A stretch of DNA of 64,000 bases from E44-bin88 sp034419075 (GCA_034419075.1 DAOULR010000010.1:17894-81893); one strand, 5' to 3'. Shown: positions 1 through 9,276, numbered from the stretch's first letter. Numbers and translations: made by a program. Notes: generated from the letters alone by a model not told the origin.

Positions 1-1632
1 GTTGTCCTGCACCCGTTTTATCCTGTCTTCCAGGCTGGGTATTTTAGGGTCAGGCAAACATGCGGCCAGGCGCAGTTCCGCTTTGCCGATTGGTTTGGTA
101 AAAACGCCCATCGTCGATACCACCGTGGTTACCCTGTTACCGGGGCAGGTAATGTAGGGCAGGGTCTCGGGAAAGCGGTCTTTTGATTGGTTGAGGATTA
201 CAATTACTTCCCGGGCATTGGCGGCATCGTTGGCTCCTCCGGAGCCAACCAGAAACTGACCTTCAGCGGTTGTGGTGGAATTAAGGTTTCCCTTTCGGTC
301 AATCTGTCCGGCACCGAGTACACTGAGGCAATTATTGTTCCTACCGCCAACAAATACTCCGTGGGTGGTTAGGGTATCGGTCAGCATTTTTGAGCTGTAT
401 ACCCCGGCGACGCTTTGTGTGGCTAGTTCTGACGGTCGGGGCTCGTAGCCAATCTGCCCATTGCCGGTGATAAGCTCCAGTTCATACCCTTCGGCCCTGA
501 GCTGATGATAGGCCACTAACACGGCCACAGCTCGAGAGCCGGCCCCGATAAGAATAGTCCTGTGTTTGGCTTTTAGCACGCTCTTGGTTATCTCCCTGGC
601 GGCGGCAATCAGCATCATTTCTTCAGGGCTATATTCTGGCTTTGGTTCGGGGGCGGATTTTGGTGGAAAATCAGGGCGCTCGGTGTCCTCAATAGTTATC
701 TGCTTGAGTGCCTTTACCCTCTGGTTACCCAGTTTATTGAGGTAATCTTTCGGCGTGGCGCAGTCTATTACCCACTCCTTTATCCAGGCATCAAGCTTCT
801 GGCTGCTGGAAAATGCTTGGTGCAAGTCTTCCAGAAACTCGGTATCGGCTTCGTAGGCGTTAAAATCGCTTACCCCCGGGTTAGCCAGTGAAAAAGGATG
901 AAGCCCTAACGGCGCTAGCGACACTGACTTAACGATATGGCCGGGTATCTTTACCAGGGGGGCATATTTCTTGATAAAGTCAGTGGGCACAATCTTCTCG
1001 ACGGTAACCAGCACCCCGTCAGTGCTGGCCAGAGGCCCCCAGAGGTCATCGCCGTAGGGGACGGGTAGAATGGTATTCCCCTGTTCATCGGCAACGCACC
1101 CGTGGACTACGGAGATATCAGGGTTAATGGCTTTGACTACGCCTGTCTTGGTTCCGCCCCCGAAAGGGTCATCAATTTCCTTAAAAGAATCTTTGTTTTC
1201 CTGCGCCATAGTGCTCCGGGCGATAGAGCGGGTTGGCATGAAGCTAACGCCCAGCGCTCCGGCCATCAGCCCCTGCTGTAGGGAACAGAGAGACCAGTTT
1301 TCCAGCTCAACACTCTTTTCTGCCCAGACTTTCTGCATTATCTTACTGGGGCGTCCTGAGGTCGATATGTCGGCGCCGGCGGAGAAAATCAGCTTCCTAG
1401 CCAGCTTACAGTGGATGAGGTTCAGGGCATGACCGGATAGTGTGCTTTGAATGAGCACGAAATTGGGGGTTTTACCATAATATTGTCGGATAATCTCGCA
1501 AATGGCGGCGCTGGGGCCACCTATGCCGCCGGCAAGATGTAACTTCATCCCTGGTTTCACATAGCGCCTGACCGCTTCCTTAAGGGGTAAAAGCTTGCTT
1601 GCGGGCTCACGCTTATCGCTGGCAACGCTCAT
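1..1632 (-). CDS. fused alpha/beta family I CoA-transferase-like protein (3' end beyond window)
   Basis: An open frame of 544 codons runs from ATG 1632 to the left edge without a stop. The N-terminal half resembles the alpha subunit of glutaconate/3-oxoacid CoA-transferases (a glycine-rich LHLAGGIGGPSA stretch near residue 35). From about residue 330 the beta-like half begins (ILIGAGSRAVAVLVAYHQL, then ELITGNGQIGY). Family I enzymes move CoA between acyl groups through a catalytic Glu in an ENG-type motif of the beta lobe. Here the comparable stretch reads TGNG, so the Glu may be missing, as in hydrolase-type relatives. The divergent neighbour is an enoyl-CoA hydratase-like gene, which suggests acyl-CoA catabolism. 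ATGs at 1641 and 1638 are in frame, but 1632 lies 7 nt after a TATAAT. The family is fairly sure; the substrate is unknown. Confidence 0.75.
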   Translation of the reverse strand, partial: MSVASDKREPASKLLPLKEAVRRYVKPGMKLHLAGGIGGPSAAICEIIRQYYGKTPNFVLIQSTLSGHALNLIHCKLARKLIFSAGADISTSGRPSKIMQKVWAEKSVELENWSLCSLQQGLMAGALGVSFMPTRSIARSTMAQENKDSFKEIDDPFGGGTKTGVVKAINPDISVVHGCVADEQGNTILPVPYGDDLWGPLASTDGVLVTVEKIVPTDFIKKYAPLVKIPGHIVKSVSLAPLGLHPFSLANPGVSDFNAYEADTEFLEDLHQAFSSSQKLDAWIKEWVIDCATPKDYLNKLGNQRVKALKQITIEDTERPDFPPKSAPEPKPEYSPEEMMLIAAAREITKSVLKAKHRTILIGAGSRAVAVLVAYHQLRAEGYELELITGNGQIGYEPRPSELATQSVAGVYSSKMLTDTLTTHGVFVGGRNNNCLSVLGAGQIDRKGNLNSTTTAEGQFLVGSGGANDAANAREVIVILNQSKDRFPETLPYITCPGNRVTTVVSTMGVFTKPIGKAELRLAACLPDPKIPSLEDRIKRVQDN

Positions 1633-1633
1633 G

Positions 1634-1648
1634 TTCATCATTATAGCA
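1634..1648 (-). promoter_or_regulatory. extended -10 promoter for the CoA-transferase gene, probably leaderless
   Basis: On the minus strand TGCTATAAT occupies 1648-1640, an extended -10 with a perfect TATAAT. It ends 7 nt before ATG 1632, so transcription would start at or next to the start codon. No good -35 is seen, which is common when an extended -10 is present. Confidence 0.5.
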
Positions 1649-1781
1649 CAGCCCAAGCCCGTCACCCATCGTTTAGGAATACTCAATTCGGAGAGCAGTT
1701 GTAAGAGTCCCCCAAATGGCTTACAATGTTGAAGATTGAAACAGCCAATAGTAGACAGAACAGCGGGGAAGGAGGACGCCA

Positions 1782-2648
1782 ATGAAATACAAGAATATTA
1801 TCTACGAAAAGAGTGATTATATCGCCCGTATAACCTTGAACCGTCCCAAAACATTGAACGCCATGTGCCCGGAACTCAGCGACGATATAAGCCAGGCGAT
1901 AAAAGAAGTCAACGAGGATGATGATGTCAAAGTGGTAATCTTTAAAGGGGCTGGCCGTGCCCTTAGCGCCGGGGCAGACTTGAGCAAGGTTGGCTTCGTC
2001 TATGGCTGGGAGGAACCCAAGCCCGGGGAAAAAGCGCGCCGTCCTAGTCTGAGAGTGCGCCTGCACTTTGACCGCCGCACCTTCTGGGAACAGTCCCAGG
2101 AGTTGTTGCTCTGCCAAAAACTGACCATAGCCCAGGCGCATGGTTTCCTCCTCGGCGCCTCATTAGACCTGTTCCTCAATTGCGACCTCATTATAGCCTC
2201 CGAAGACTGTAAGCTCGGCCATGTCGAGGAGAGGCTTGGCTTAGCCGGCAACACTATCTCACCAATTCTGGTGCTGCGTTGTGGTTTGACACGAGCCCTG
2301 GAGCTTTGTATTACCGGTAAAATGGTTGACGGGAAAGAAGCCAGTCAGATCGGGCTGGTAAACAGGGCCGTCCCCGCCGATAAACTGGAAGCCGAGGTTA
2401 ATGAACTCGCCCAAGGATTGGCCCGCTTCCCTCGTGATGGTATTGCTCTGGGTAAGGCGTCACGGCATTTCCTCTATGACATTATGGGGGTGACCCAAGG
2501 GCTTACCCATTCTTACCTACAGCATACTATGGGGACGAACCTGAGCTTTGAGCCTGATGAATTCAATTTCTTCAAGGAGAGAAGGGACAAGGGAGTGAGG
2601 AAGGCGGCTCACGAGAAGCAGGATTTCTATAAGCCGCTGGATAAGTAA
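1782..2648 (+). CDS. enoyl-CoA hydratase/isomerase (crotonase) family protein
   Basis: 288 aa, a normal crotonase length. The N-terminus (ARITLNRPKTLNAM) and oxyanion-hole segment SAGADL (62-67) are typical. Residue E149 in GHVEERLG lies where the second catalytic Glu of enoyl-CoA hydratase sits, while the first Glu position reads D129 (GASLDLF). Hydration is therefore not certain, and an isomerase or hydrolase role is possible. These enzymes act on CoA thioesters in the cytoplasm, consistent with the divergent CoA-transferase. A strong GGAGG lies just upstream of the ATG. It converges with the MoaD-like gene 9 nt downstream. Family assignment is secure; the substrate is not. Confidence 0.85.
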   Translation: MKYKNIIYEKSDYIARITLNRPKTLNAMCPELSDDISQAIKEVNEDDDVKVVIFKGAGRALSAGADLSKVGFVYGWEEPKPGEKARRPSLRVRLHFDRRTFWEQSQELLLCQKLTIAQAHGFLLGASLDLFLNCDLIIASEDCKLGHVEERLGLAGNTISPILVLRCGLTRALELCITGKMVDGKEASQIGLVNRAVPADKLEAEVNELAQGLARFPRDGIALGKASRHFLYDIMGVTQGLTHSYLQHTMGTNLSFEPDEFNFFKERRDKGVRKAAHEKQDFYKPLDK

Positions 2649-2657
2649 TACCTCTTT

Positions 2658-2939
2658 TCATCCGCCGGTAATGGGGACAAGCAGGGCGACGCGGTCGCCG
2701 CTCTTAACCTGAAGGCCCATGTCGTCATAGTAAAAGTGCCCGTTGACGTTGAACTTGTAATTCTCCACCAGCTGGTCTTCACCGACACGAATGGCTGTCC
2801 CCTCCAGTGCCGGGATTTTATCCTTAAGGGCGGCAACAACATCTTTCAGGGTCGCCCCATCATCTAATTCGACCTCCACCTCCCGCAGCTCGGTAATCTC
2901 GCTCGGTAGCCCGAACATCTCCACAACGCATCTAAACAT
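2658..2939 (-). CDS. MoaD/ThiS-like small ubiquitin-fold protein paired with AOR
   Basis: 93 aa beta-grasp protein with the C-terminal diglycine (LLVPITGG) that MoaD/ThiS proteins use for adenylation and thiocarboxylate formation. It lies 30 bp downstream of an AOR gene on the same strand, an arrangement common for tungsten AORs, where a dedicated MoaD-like protein probably supports pterin-cofactor synthesis. A middle segment (IRVGEDQLVENYKFNVNGH) is longer than in minimal MoaD. The second AOR in this window has its own partner at 21923-22195. An exact role in tungstopterin assembly is inferred from context. Confidence 0.8.
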   Translation of the reverse strand: MFRCVVEMFGLPSEITELREVEVELDDGATLKDVVAALKDKIPALEGTAIRVGEDQLVENYKFNVNGHFYYDDMGLQVKSGDRVALLVPITGG

Positions 2940-2969
2940 AGCCTATGCTCCTATTTCGGCTGATTAATA

Positions 2970-4775
2970 CTATTTGGGCCAGAGCTCACGGGCGATATCA
3001 TCCAAGCCCAGTTCCAGCAGTTTTCTCTGGCTTGGTTTGGTTGTTTTCCGGTCCCAATCAAGGGCGCCCAGGTTCCAGTAGGCTTGAGCCTCGATATCGG
3101 ACGATACCCCAGCCAGAGGGCCTTCTTTCTGAGGAGGGCGCCCGATTATCCTGCCGTGTACCTTGAGTTCCAAAGGATTTATACCTTCGCGGAGGTTAAA
3201 GACGTGCCTTATAATGGCTATCCTCTCACCGTACTTGAGCAACTCTTCCAGGGAACGGTCCCAGCCGGTCACGGCGCTCATGAATCCCACCAGGTAGTCG
3301 TTGGAATCGGCCACCGCCAGCTGACTATGCAGGCAGAGCCCGCTGGCATTAACCACACAACCCTGGAATTGGGAAGGGCCAAAACCAGCAGTATGCCGAC
3401 CAGGGGTAGCATCCATCTGGTACCTGGCCGCCGTCGGCTGACCGGCAAAGGGCGGGAAATCAAACTTGGGGTCGTGCATACCCAGTTCCTGCCCCCCGAT
3501 GTGAACCGCATATTCCTCGGCCCCCTTGCCGATTCTCTCGGCGGCTAGCTTTACCCCGTCGGCGAGGACGTCACCGAAGCCCTCCCGCCGGGCAAGCTTC
3601 TTGAGCATGGCAATCATAGCCTGGTGATTGCCCCAGGTTAGCTCAATCCCGTCGGTATCCGCCTTGGTAATAAGACCATGCTCGTAGCATTCCATGGCAA
3701 AGGCGAGGATAGTACCAGCGGAGATAGTATCCAGTCCATAGATGTCGCAGAGGTAGCCCGCCATGGCTATTGCCTCGCTGTTGTTGTTTAAGCATATGGC
3801 TCCGAAGGCGGCTTGGGTTTCGTATTCCGCCCGGTGAGTGCCCGCCGGGTAGCTATAGTCGCCGGCAGCCTCTTTTAGTCTGGCCTTACAGGCCGCGGGG
3901 CAACGCCAGCAGCCGGTTCTGCTCGCCACTCTGGCGTCTACCACATCCTTGCGAAGAGCGGCTACATCGGGCAGGTCAATGACGCCAATGCCGCCCCAGT
4001 TCTTAACCGGCGTATCGCCGCTGTGTGCTGATTCGGCGGTGTGACCACTGGTGCCATACCTGTGGAAATCCTCAAGGAATGGGGAGGCCTTCATCTCGGC
4101 TATGTGCTTTTGTCTTAACTTGTTGGCCGCCTCGCTATCAGCTAGGGGGACCTTTCGGTCTCCCTTGACTACCACTGCCTTGAGCTTTTTGGCGCCCATT
4201 ACCGCCCCCAGACCAGAGCGCCCGGCAGCATCTATTCTATTGTTCATAAGGCAGGCAACCAGGGAGAGTTTCTCACCGGCCGGACCGATGCTGACGACCT
4301 TGGCCGCTTTACCGTGTTCAGCCTGCAGAATATCGTCAGTTTCATAGGTGACTTTTCCCCAGAGGCTAGTCGCCTCTTTTAACTGGGCTTGGCCGTTTTC
4401 AACAAAAAGATAGACTGGCTTTTCCGAGATGCCGCTAAAAAATACACCATCATAGCCGGCGAACCTGAGGTTAGGGCCGAAATCCCCGCCGCAATTGGCG
4501 TCTCCCCACCCTCCAGTGAGCGGCGATTTGGCCACGGCTACGTAGCGGCAACCAAAGGGTGCTGGAGTGCCGGTGAGTGGGCCGGTAACCAGGCCGAGCG
4601 TGTTCTCTTCTCCCAGCGGGTCCACCCCGCCCTTCTGGTGGTCGTAAAGGACCCTGGCCCCAAGGCCGTAGCCGCCGATGAAATCTCGATAGAGGCTATC
4701 CTCAGGTTTTTCCTCTTTTATCTCCCCGGTGGAAAGGTTCACGAACAATAGCTTTCCCATATATCCTGCCGTCAC
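2970..4775 (-). CDS. aor: aldehyde:ferredoxin oxidoreductase, tungsten-containing
   Basis: 601 aa, a typical AOR length. The N-terminus (GYMGKLLFVNLSTGEI) is characteristic and supports the GTG start at 4775; an internal ATG 15 nt later would cut into it. The cluster motif CWRCPAAC (CX2CX3C) and the later ASGLCLHSQ Cys provide four ligands for the [4Fe-4S] cluster beside the tungsten bis-pterin. The family oxidises aldehydes to acids with ferredoxin, or runs in reverse, in the cytoplasm of anaerobes. It is followed by a MoaD-like gene and has its own promoter in the intergenic gap shared with the divergent ABC exporter. The aldehyde substrate cannot be told from sequence. Confidence 0.93.
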   Translation of the reverse strand: MTAGYMGKLLFVNLSTGEIKEEKPEDSLYRDFIGGYGLGARVLYDHQKGGVDPLGEENTLGLVTGPLTGTPAPFGCRYVAVAKSPLTGGWGDANCGGDFGPNLRFAGYDGVFFSGISEKPVYLFVENGQAQLKEATSLWGKVTYETDDILQAEHGKAAKVVSIGPAGEKLSLVACLMNNRIDAAGRSGLGAVMGAKKLKAVVVKGDRKVPLADSEAANKLRQKHIAEMKASPFLEDFHRYGTSGHTAESAHSGDTPVKNWGGIGVIDLPDVAALRKDVVDARVASRTGCWRCPAACKARLKEAAGDYSYPAGTHRAEYETQAAFGAICLNNNSEAIAMAGYLCDIYGLDTISAGTILAFAMECYEHGLITKADTDGIELTWGNHQAMIAMLKKLARREGFGDVLADGVKLAAERIGKGAEEYAVHIGGQELGMHDPKFDFPPFAGQPTAARYQMDATPGRHTAGFGPSQFQGCVVNASGLCLHSQLAVADSNDYLVGFMSAVTGWDRSLEELLKYGERIAIIRHVFNLREGINPLELKVHGRIIGRPPQKEGPLAGVSSDIEAQAYWNLGALDWDRKTTKPSQRKLLELGLDDIARELWPK

Positions 4776-4816
4776 TTCTTGGGTTCCTTTCTCCGTTAAT
4801 TTCTAAACACACTAGC

Positions 4817-4845
4817 ATTATACTCGTTCCCTTCTACAAAGTCAG
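4817..4845 (-). promoter_or_regulatory. sigma70-type promoter for the AOR gene
   Basis: Minus strand: CTGACT at 4845-4840, 17 nt spacer, perfect TATAAT at 4822-4817. The predicted transcript has a leader of roughly 35 nt containing GGAGAAAGG before the GTG. Confidence 0.6.
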
Positions 4846-4881
4846 CTTTCCCCCGGACAGGGCTTTCCCTATCGACGTTGT

Positions 4882-4889
4882 GATATAAT
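4882..4889 (+). promoter_or_regulatory. extended -10 promoter for the ABC exporter operon
   Basis: TGATATAAT (TGn extended -10; TATAAT at 4884-4889) lies 25 nt before ATG 4915, with AAGAAGGAG as ribosome binding site in between. The -35 region is poor. Confidence 0.5.
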
Positions 4890-4914
4890 ACCAACTTAAG
4901 AAGGAGCTAATTAT

Positions 4915-5808
4915 ATGCTTGCCGTTGAAGTCAACCATGTAGTCAAGTCCTTTACCGATAAGGTCGCCGTTGACGACCTGTCCTTCTCGGTGGCTCAGGG
5001 TGAGATATTCGGCCTGATTGGTCCTAATGGCGCCGGCAAGACGACCACCATCAGGATGATGATGGACATCATAAAGCCGGATTCGGGCGATGTGACCATC
5101 CTCGGCGAGAAGTTGAACGAAGCCACCAAGAATAAGCTAGGCTACCTGCCTGAGGAAAGAGGGCTGTATAAGAAGCTGAGCGTCCTCGAATCTATCGTTT
5201 ACCTGGCATCGCTAAAAGGGATGGACAAAAACTCAGCTACCGAAAAAGCCGACGAGCTACTCGAAAAAACCGGCATGTCAGCCACCAAAAGCAAGAAGAT
5301 TGAGGCACTGAGCCGGGGCATGGGGCAGATTATCCAGTTCATCGTTACCATCATCCATGACCCGGAGTTGGTTGTTCTGGACGAACCCTTTGCCGGGCTC
5401 GACCCGGTTAACACCGAGCTGCTAAAGGGGATGCTCGCTGACCTGAGGAATCAGGGCAAGGCCGTAATCCTGAGCACCCACCAGATGAATCAGATAGAAG
5501 AACTCTGCGACCGTATCCTGATGATAAACAACGGGAAAAACGTCCTCTACGGAGACCTGGCTGAAATCAGGTCAAGATACCGGGGCAATTCGGTCCTTCT
5601 GGATTTTGAGGGGGAGCTGGGGGAAATAGCGGGGGTTACCGCTAAGCGCCAGCACAAAGGCTATATTGAGCTGATGCTGGACGAAAGGACAACCCCCCAA
5701 CAGCTCCTGGAGCGATTATTAGGCCGCGGTATAGTAATCAACCGTTTTGAAGTAGCCACTCCTTCACTCAACGAGATATTCCTGAAGGAGGTGGGTAAAA
5801 AGTCATGA
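4915..5808 (+). CDS. ABC transporter ATP-binding protein, NatA type
   Basis: 297 aa ABC ATPase with Walker A GPNGAGKTT, Q-loop region, a signature-region variant (LSRGMGQI instead of LSGGQ), Walker B LVVLDEPFAGLDP, and the H-loop STHQM. A C-terminal extension of about 80 residues is typical of the NatA/CcmA-like group (DUF4162-type). It overlaps by 4 nt the permease that follows, so the two should form one ATP-driven exporter at the membrane. The substrate may be sodium ions, a drug or a lipid, and sequence alone cannot decide. Confidence 0.9.
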   Translation: MLAVEVNHVVKSFTDKVAVDDLSFSVAQGEIFGLIGPNGAGKTTTIRMMMDIIKPDSGDVTILGEKLNEATKNKLGYLPEERGLYKKLSVLESIVYLASLKGMDKNSATEKADELLEKTGMSATKSKKIEALSRGMGQIIQFIVTIIHDPELVVLDEPFAGLDPVNTELLKGMLADLRNQGKAVILSTHQMNQIEELCDRILMINNGKNVLYGDLAEIRSRYRGNSVLLDFEGELGEIAGVTAKRQHKGYIELMLDERTTPQQLLERLLGRGIVINRFEVATPSLNEIFLKEVGKKS

Positions 5809-7022
5809 ACAAGACGCTGTTGATATTCCGGCACGAGTTCAGGAACGCGATAAAGAGGAAAGGGTTTATCATTATGACCCTTATCGTGCCCGTCTTAGGC
5901 CTCCTGGGCATAGGTATTTTCTCTCTGGTATCAACCGGTGCTGGGCCGACGGTAGTGGAAATAACCACCATCGGCTATGTCGATGAAATTGGCGGTTTCG
6001 ATAGCTATACGACTCAGGCGAATATAGAGTTGGTAAGCTTTGATACCCAAGACGAGGCCACGGTCGCCCTGATTAACTACGAGGTTAAGGAGTATTTCGT
6101 CATCCCGGAGGACTATACATCAACCGGGGTAATTAACCGCTATACCCTGGCCAGAGAGCTGGAGACACCCAAAGCCACCGTCACCGCCATTAAGAACTTC
6201 CTCACCAGCAATCTTTTAGCGGAGAAGGTCCCTCCCGACACTATAGAGCTGGTAGAAAAACCCTTGGGTTTGGTTACCACCAGGCTTACCGAAACGGGGG
6301 AGGTGGCTACCGAGCAGGGCGGATTCGGGAACCTTATCGTCCCCGGAATCTTTAGCCTGCTGCTGGCCCTTTCCCTACAGCTCTCTTGCGTCTACCTGGT
6401 ACAGGGGCTGGGGGATGAGAAGGAGAGCCGCCTTATCGAGGTATTGCTCTCCTCGGTTAACACCCGGCAGCTGCTCGTGGGCAAGGTCTTGGGACTGGGT
6501 GTCGCCGGGCTGGTGCAGGTGGTCGTCTGGCTGGCCTCGTTGCCGCTTCTCCTAAACCTGGCCTCATCCACCTTCGGTGGCTTTTTCGGTGCGATACAAC
6601 TGCCGGCCAGCTTTCTCGTTTTGGGGATAGTCTATTTCGTTCTGGGCTATTCATTGTTCGCCGCCCTCTCGGCGGGCGTCGGCGCCATCAGCCCCAGCGC
6701 TCGTGAGGGACAGCAACTTATCCCCATGTTTACGCTTCTCCTCTTCGTGCCCCTCTGGTTCTCGTCTATACTGTTTATCTTTCCCAACAGCCCGCTCTGG
6801 ACGGTGCTGACCATTTTACCGGTCACGGCTCCTATAGCCGTGATGCTCAGGCTGGGCGTAAGCGGTGTTGCCGTCTGGGAACTGGCAGTCAGTATCACCG
6901 TGCTGGCACTCTCCGTCATTCTGGTTATGTTCCTGGCCATCAGGGTCTTCCGGGCTTACCTGCTCATGTACGGGAAGAGGCCTAGTTGGGGAGAGGTCTT
7001 CCGCAGCCTCAGGAGCGGATAA
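5805..7022 (+). CDS. ABC-2 type permease, NatB type
   Basis: 405 aa. One N-terminal membrane segment (about 20-45) is followed by an extracellular domain of about 130 residues and then five to six membrane segments, the standard NatB/ABC-2 layout. GLGDEKESRLIEVLLSS after the second membrane segment is a conserved ABC-2 coupling motif. The start overlaps the ATPase stop (ATGA), indicating translational coupling. Together with 4915-5808 it forms an export system. Confidence 0.88.
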   Translation: MNKTLLIFRHEFRNAIKRKGFIIMTLIVPVLGLLGIGIFSLVSTGAGPTVVEITTIGYVDEIGGFDSYTTQANIELVSFDTQDEATVALINYEVKEYFVIPEDYTSTGVINRYTLARELETPKATVTAIKNFLTSNLLAEKVPPDTIELVEKPLGLVTTRLTETGEVATEQGGFGNLIVPGIFSLLLALSLQLSCVYLVQGLGDEKESRLIEVLLSSVNTRQLLVGKVLGLGVAGLVQVVVWLASLPLLLNLASSTFGGFFGAIQLPASFLVLGIVYFVLGYSLFAALSAGVGAISPSAREGQQLIPMFTLLLFVPLWFSSILFIFPNSPLWTVLTILPVTAPIAVMLRLGVSGVAVWELAVSITVLALSVILVMFLAIRVFRAYLLMYGKRPSWGEVFRSLRSG

Positions 7023-7077
7023 TCTATACAGCTTGGAGACCAGCTAGGAACTCCTGCCACTAAATAGGAGGGCGCTC

Positions 7078-7824
7078 ATGGATATGGAAATAAAGGCCAG
7101 ATTCCTGGAGCTCTGGGAAAAGTATTTCGATGATGCCGAGCTGCCCATCACCTTTTACTACAGTAGGAAAGAGGGGTCGGCGGAGAAGGTAAAGCCCGGC
7201 ACGCTGGCCCGGTGTTTAATCGGGGCGCTGGGTAAGGTGAGAAACGGGCGCTCCCTGGCCTTCAACGCCAAGGCGGTGGGGTGCGCCGGCGGCCGGAAGT
7301 ACCTGGGCTTCTCCAAAGGCATTATGCGCAAATTCGAGTATTTCCTGTCCTGTGGTATTCCCGGCCGGATGGAGGGGGAACGCTATAAGAAGTCGCCGGA
7401 ACTGGTCAAAGAGCTCTATAAGAACCTGCCCCATTTTAAGGCGCCGAAGCCTTTTATCATCTTTAAAAGGTGGGATAACCTCGAAGCCGAGGACAATCCC
7501 GAAGTGGTTATATTCTTTGCCCATGTCGATGTCGTGGCCGGGCTGTTTACCCTGGCTAACTTTGACCTGGCCCACCCGGAGGGCGTCTTTACCCCCATGG
7601 GCGCGGGCTGTTCCACTATCGTTTCTTACCCCTACCTGGAGAAGGACTCCCCCAATCCCAGGGCCGTTATCGGTATGTTCGATATTTCAGCCCGACCTTA
7701 TGTGCAGAAAGACAGGCTCAGCTTCGCCGTGCCTATGTCGCGGTTTATCACCATGATGGACAATATGGAGGAGAGCTTCCTCATTACGGATAGCTGGAAG
7801 AAGCTGCGGAAGAGGCTAGATTAA
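7078..7824 (+). CDS. DUF169 family protein
   Basis: 248 aa matching the DUF169 (COG2043) pattern: an N-terminal LPITFYYS segment, a Cys-containing CLIGALGKVRNGRSLAF region, CAGGRKYLGF, and a C-terminal GMFDISARPYV. The family is common in anaerobic bacteria and archaea and has no established biochemical role. It follows the ABC exporter by 55 nt with a good GGAGG, so it may be cotranscribed. It converges with a DUF3795 gene 45 nt downstream. Confidence 0.8.
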   Translation: MDMEIKARFLELWEKYFDDAELPITFYYSRKEGSAEKVKPGTLARCLIGALGKVRNGRSLAFNAKAVGCAGGRKYLGFSKGIMRKFEYFLSCGIPGRMEGERYKKSPELVKELYKNLPHFKAPKPFIIFKRWDNLEAEDNPEVVIFFAHVDVVAGLFTLANFDLAHPEGVFTPMGAGCSTIVSYPYLEKDSPNPRAVIGMFDISARPYVQKDRLSFAVPMSRFITMMDNMEESFLITDSWKKLRKRLD

Positions 7825-7869
7825 ACAAGTTGATACGTCTTTTATACGGCTGCTTCTCATATCGGGGAT

Positions 7870-8217
7870 TCAAGCAAGTCTGCCGTAAGGCCCCGTCCAG
7901 GTGTCGGCAATTTCTAGGAATTTGACGTATCCCTTTTCTTTTATAAATTCGACCGACTGCCTGTATTTCTTATATTTATACCCTTTTTTGTTATAAAGAC
8001 CTTGGATTATTTCGCAATGGGGATAATCAGCGCAGTCGGCGCAGGTTTCAAATCCTCTATCTCTGAAGCAGCAAACCTTAATCTTACATCTAGCCTTATT
8101 TATATCTCTTTCCCCATTTTCGTATCCCAGTTTGCAGCCACGGCAGATGCCCCCTGTAGTAGAGGCACGACAGGTCTTACAATACGCGCCGCAACACCCG
8201 ATTTCTCTTAGTGACAT
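7870..8217 (-). CDS. DUF3795 cysteine-rich protein
   Basis: 115 aa with eleven or so cysteines arranged as in DUF3795: CCGAYCKTCRA at the N-terminus, CRGCK, then CCFRDRGFETCADCADYPHC. This suggests bound zinc or an Fe-S cluster. The family function is unknown. It is the last gene of the minus-strand cluster, 21 nt after the PAC2 gene. A second, more distant member lies at 61744-62187. Confidence 0.75.
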   Translation of the reverse strand: MSLREIGCCGAYCKTCRASTTGGICRGCKLGYENGERDINKARCKIKVCCFRDRGFETCADCADYPHCEIIQGLYNKKGYKYKKYRQSVEFIKEKGYVKFLEIADTWTGPYGRLA

Positions 8218-8238
8218 GGCAATGGAATCCTTATCGCC

Positions 8239-9276
8239 TCAAACCTGATAGCCGAGCAGGCTCATGATTTCTTCGCCGTATTTGCGCATTATCAGGAGTC
8301 GGTCCGAGCTGCCCAGCTGTTGCACCGCCAGCCTGAGCGCCTGAACTCTGACGGGGTTGGTTTTAGCCTGGGCATAGAGCTCCTCGATGAACTTGAGCGA
8401 GGCGGGCAGTTCTACCTTGGAGGGTAGCAGCCCACTGTCTTTAGACACCTGACGACCGCGCTCAGCCAGCACATCTAGGTAGTTGAGAAAATCAATCACC
8501 CTTTCGTCGTCGGATTCCCGTAGTTCGGCGAGCTGTTCTTCTGTGCGCTTGTCTTCCTCGACGAGCAGTATGTCCAGGTCGGAGAGGTCAGGGGCTTCGA
8601 TTTCGAGCATCTGGCACAGAGCCTTAATTAATGCAAGACAGGCCCGGATGTTTCTCTCCTCAGGCTTGTAGGCGGGTATCTCGCTGACCAGCCCGATGGC
8701 GTCGATGTTCTTGCTCTTGGCCATACCCAACAGCCAGGCGTTCAGGTTGTGAGCGATGTTCATCGGCGGGGCGTCGGCGATACGGCGGCGGTGGAGGTAC
8801 CGGCGCAGCTCCTGGCTGGTGGCCGAGCCGTAGAGGGTGGGCTCAGCGAGGTGGTGGATATCGGCCAGAAAAGCGCCGGGCATATACAACCTTTTCAGCC
8901 CGAAGCCCTTGGCCGCCTCCAGCACATAGTCGGCCAGCTCGGGCACCTTGCCGGGGAGGGGGTGGGTATTGCCGACGAAGAAAATGATGTCGTGGCGCTG
9001 GCCTGCCTGCCAGTAGTAAAACTGGTTTTGGGGCTTATGTCCCCATGGTTCTGGGGGGGCGATGTCGATCAGCCCGTCGTGGAGGGTGAAGCTGTAGGGA
9101 GGGGTGAAAAAATCACCGGGCTCAATCTCGGCGAAGAGCTCCGCCCCCAGCTTTTCCTGGAGGTAGCTGGCCACTCTTAAGCCCACGTTGGCCGTGCCCG
9201 GGCCGGCCGCCACCAGAAAGGGCTCTTTTAGCTCTGGTCTGTGGTGAATCTTTAATAGTTTTTCGTCCGGCTTCAT
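8239..9276 (-). CDS. PAC2 family protein (proteasome-assembly-chaperone-like)
   Basis: 345 aa from ATG 9276. The N-terminal part has the PAC2 pattern (FLVAAGPGTANVGLRVASYL; later FFVGNTHPLPG and GAFLADIHH). The C-terminal 110 residues form an additional helical segment. PAC2 proteins in bacteria and archaea have no proven reaction; some help assemble proteasomes or act as ligases. An upstream in-frame ATG at 9285 overlaps the TATAAT at 9289-9284, so the later ATG, 7 nt after that hexamer, is the likelier start. It sits downstream of two MinD-ferredoxin genes. Confidence 0.75.
   Translation of the reverse strand: MKPDEKLLKIHHRPELKEPFLVAAGPGTANVGLRVASYLQEKLGAELFAEIEPGDFFTPPYSFTLHDGLIDIAPPEPWGHKPQNQFYYWQAGQRHDIIFFVGNTHPLPGKVPELADYVLEAAKGFGLKRLYMPGAFLADIHHLAEPTLYGSATSQELRRYLHRRRIADAPPMNIAHNLNAWLLGMAKSKNIDAIGLVSEIPAYKPEERNIRACLALIKALCQMLEIEAPDLSDLDILLVEEDKRTEEQLAELRESDDERVIDFLNYLDVLAERGRQVSKDSGLLPSKVELPASLKFIEELYAQAKTNPVRVQALRLAVQQLGSSDRLLIMRKYGEEIMSLLGYQV

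Noticed and set aside
1070..1432. 120-aa plus-strand open frame inside the CoA-transferase gene
   Set aside because: It is antisense to a continuous 544-codon frame with family motifs and has no ribosome site.
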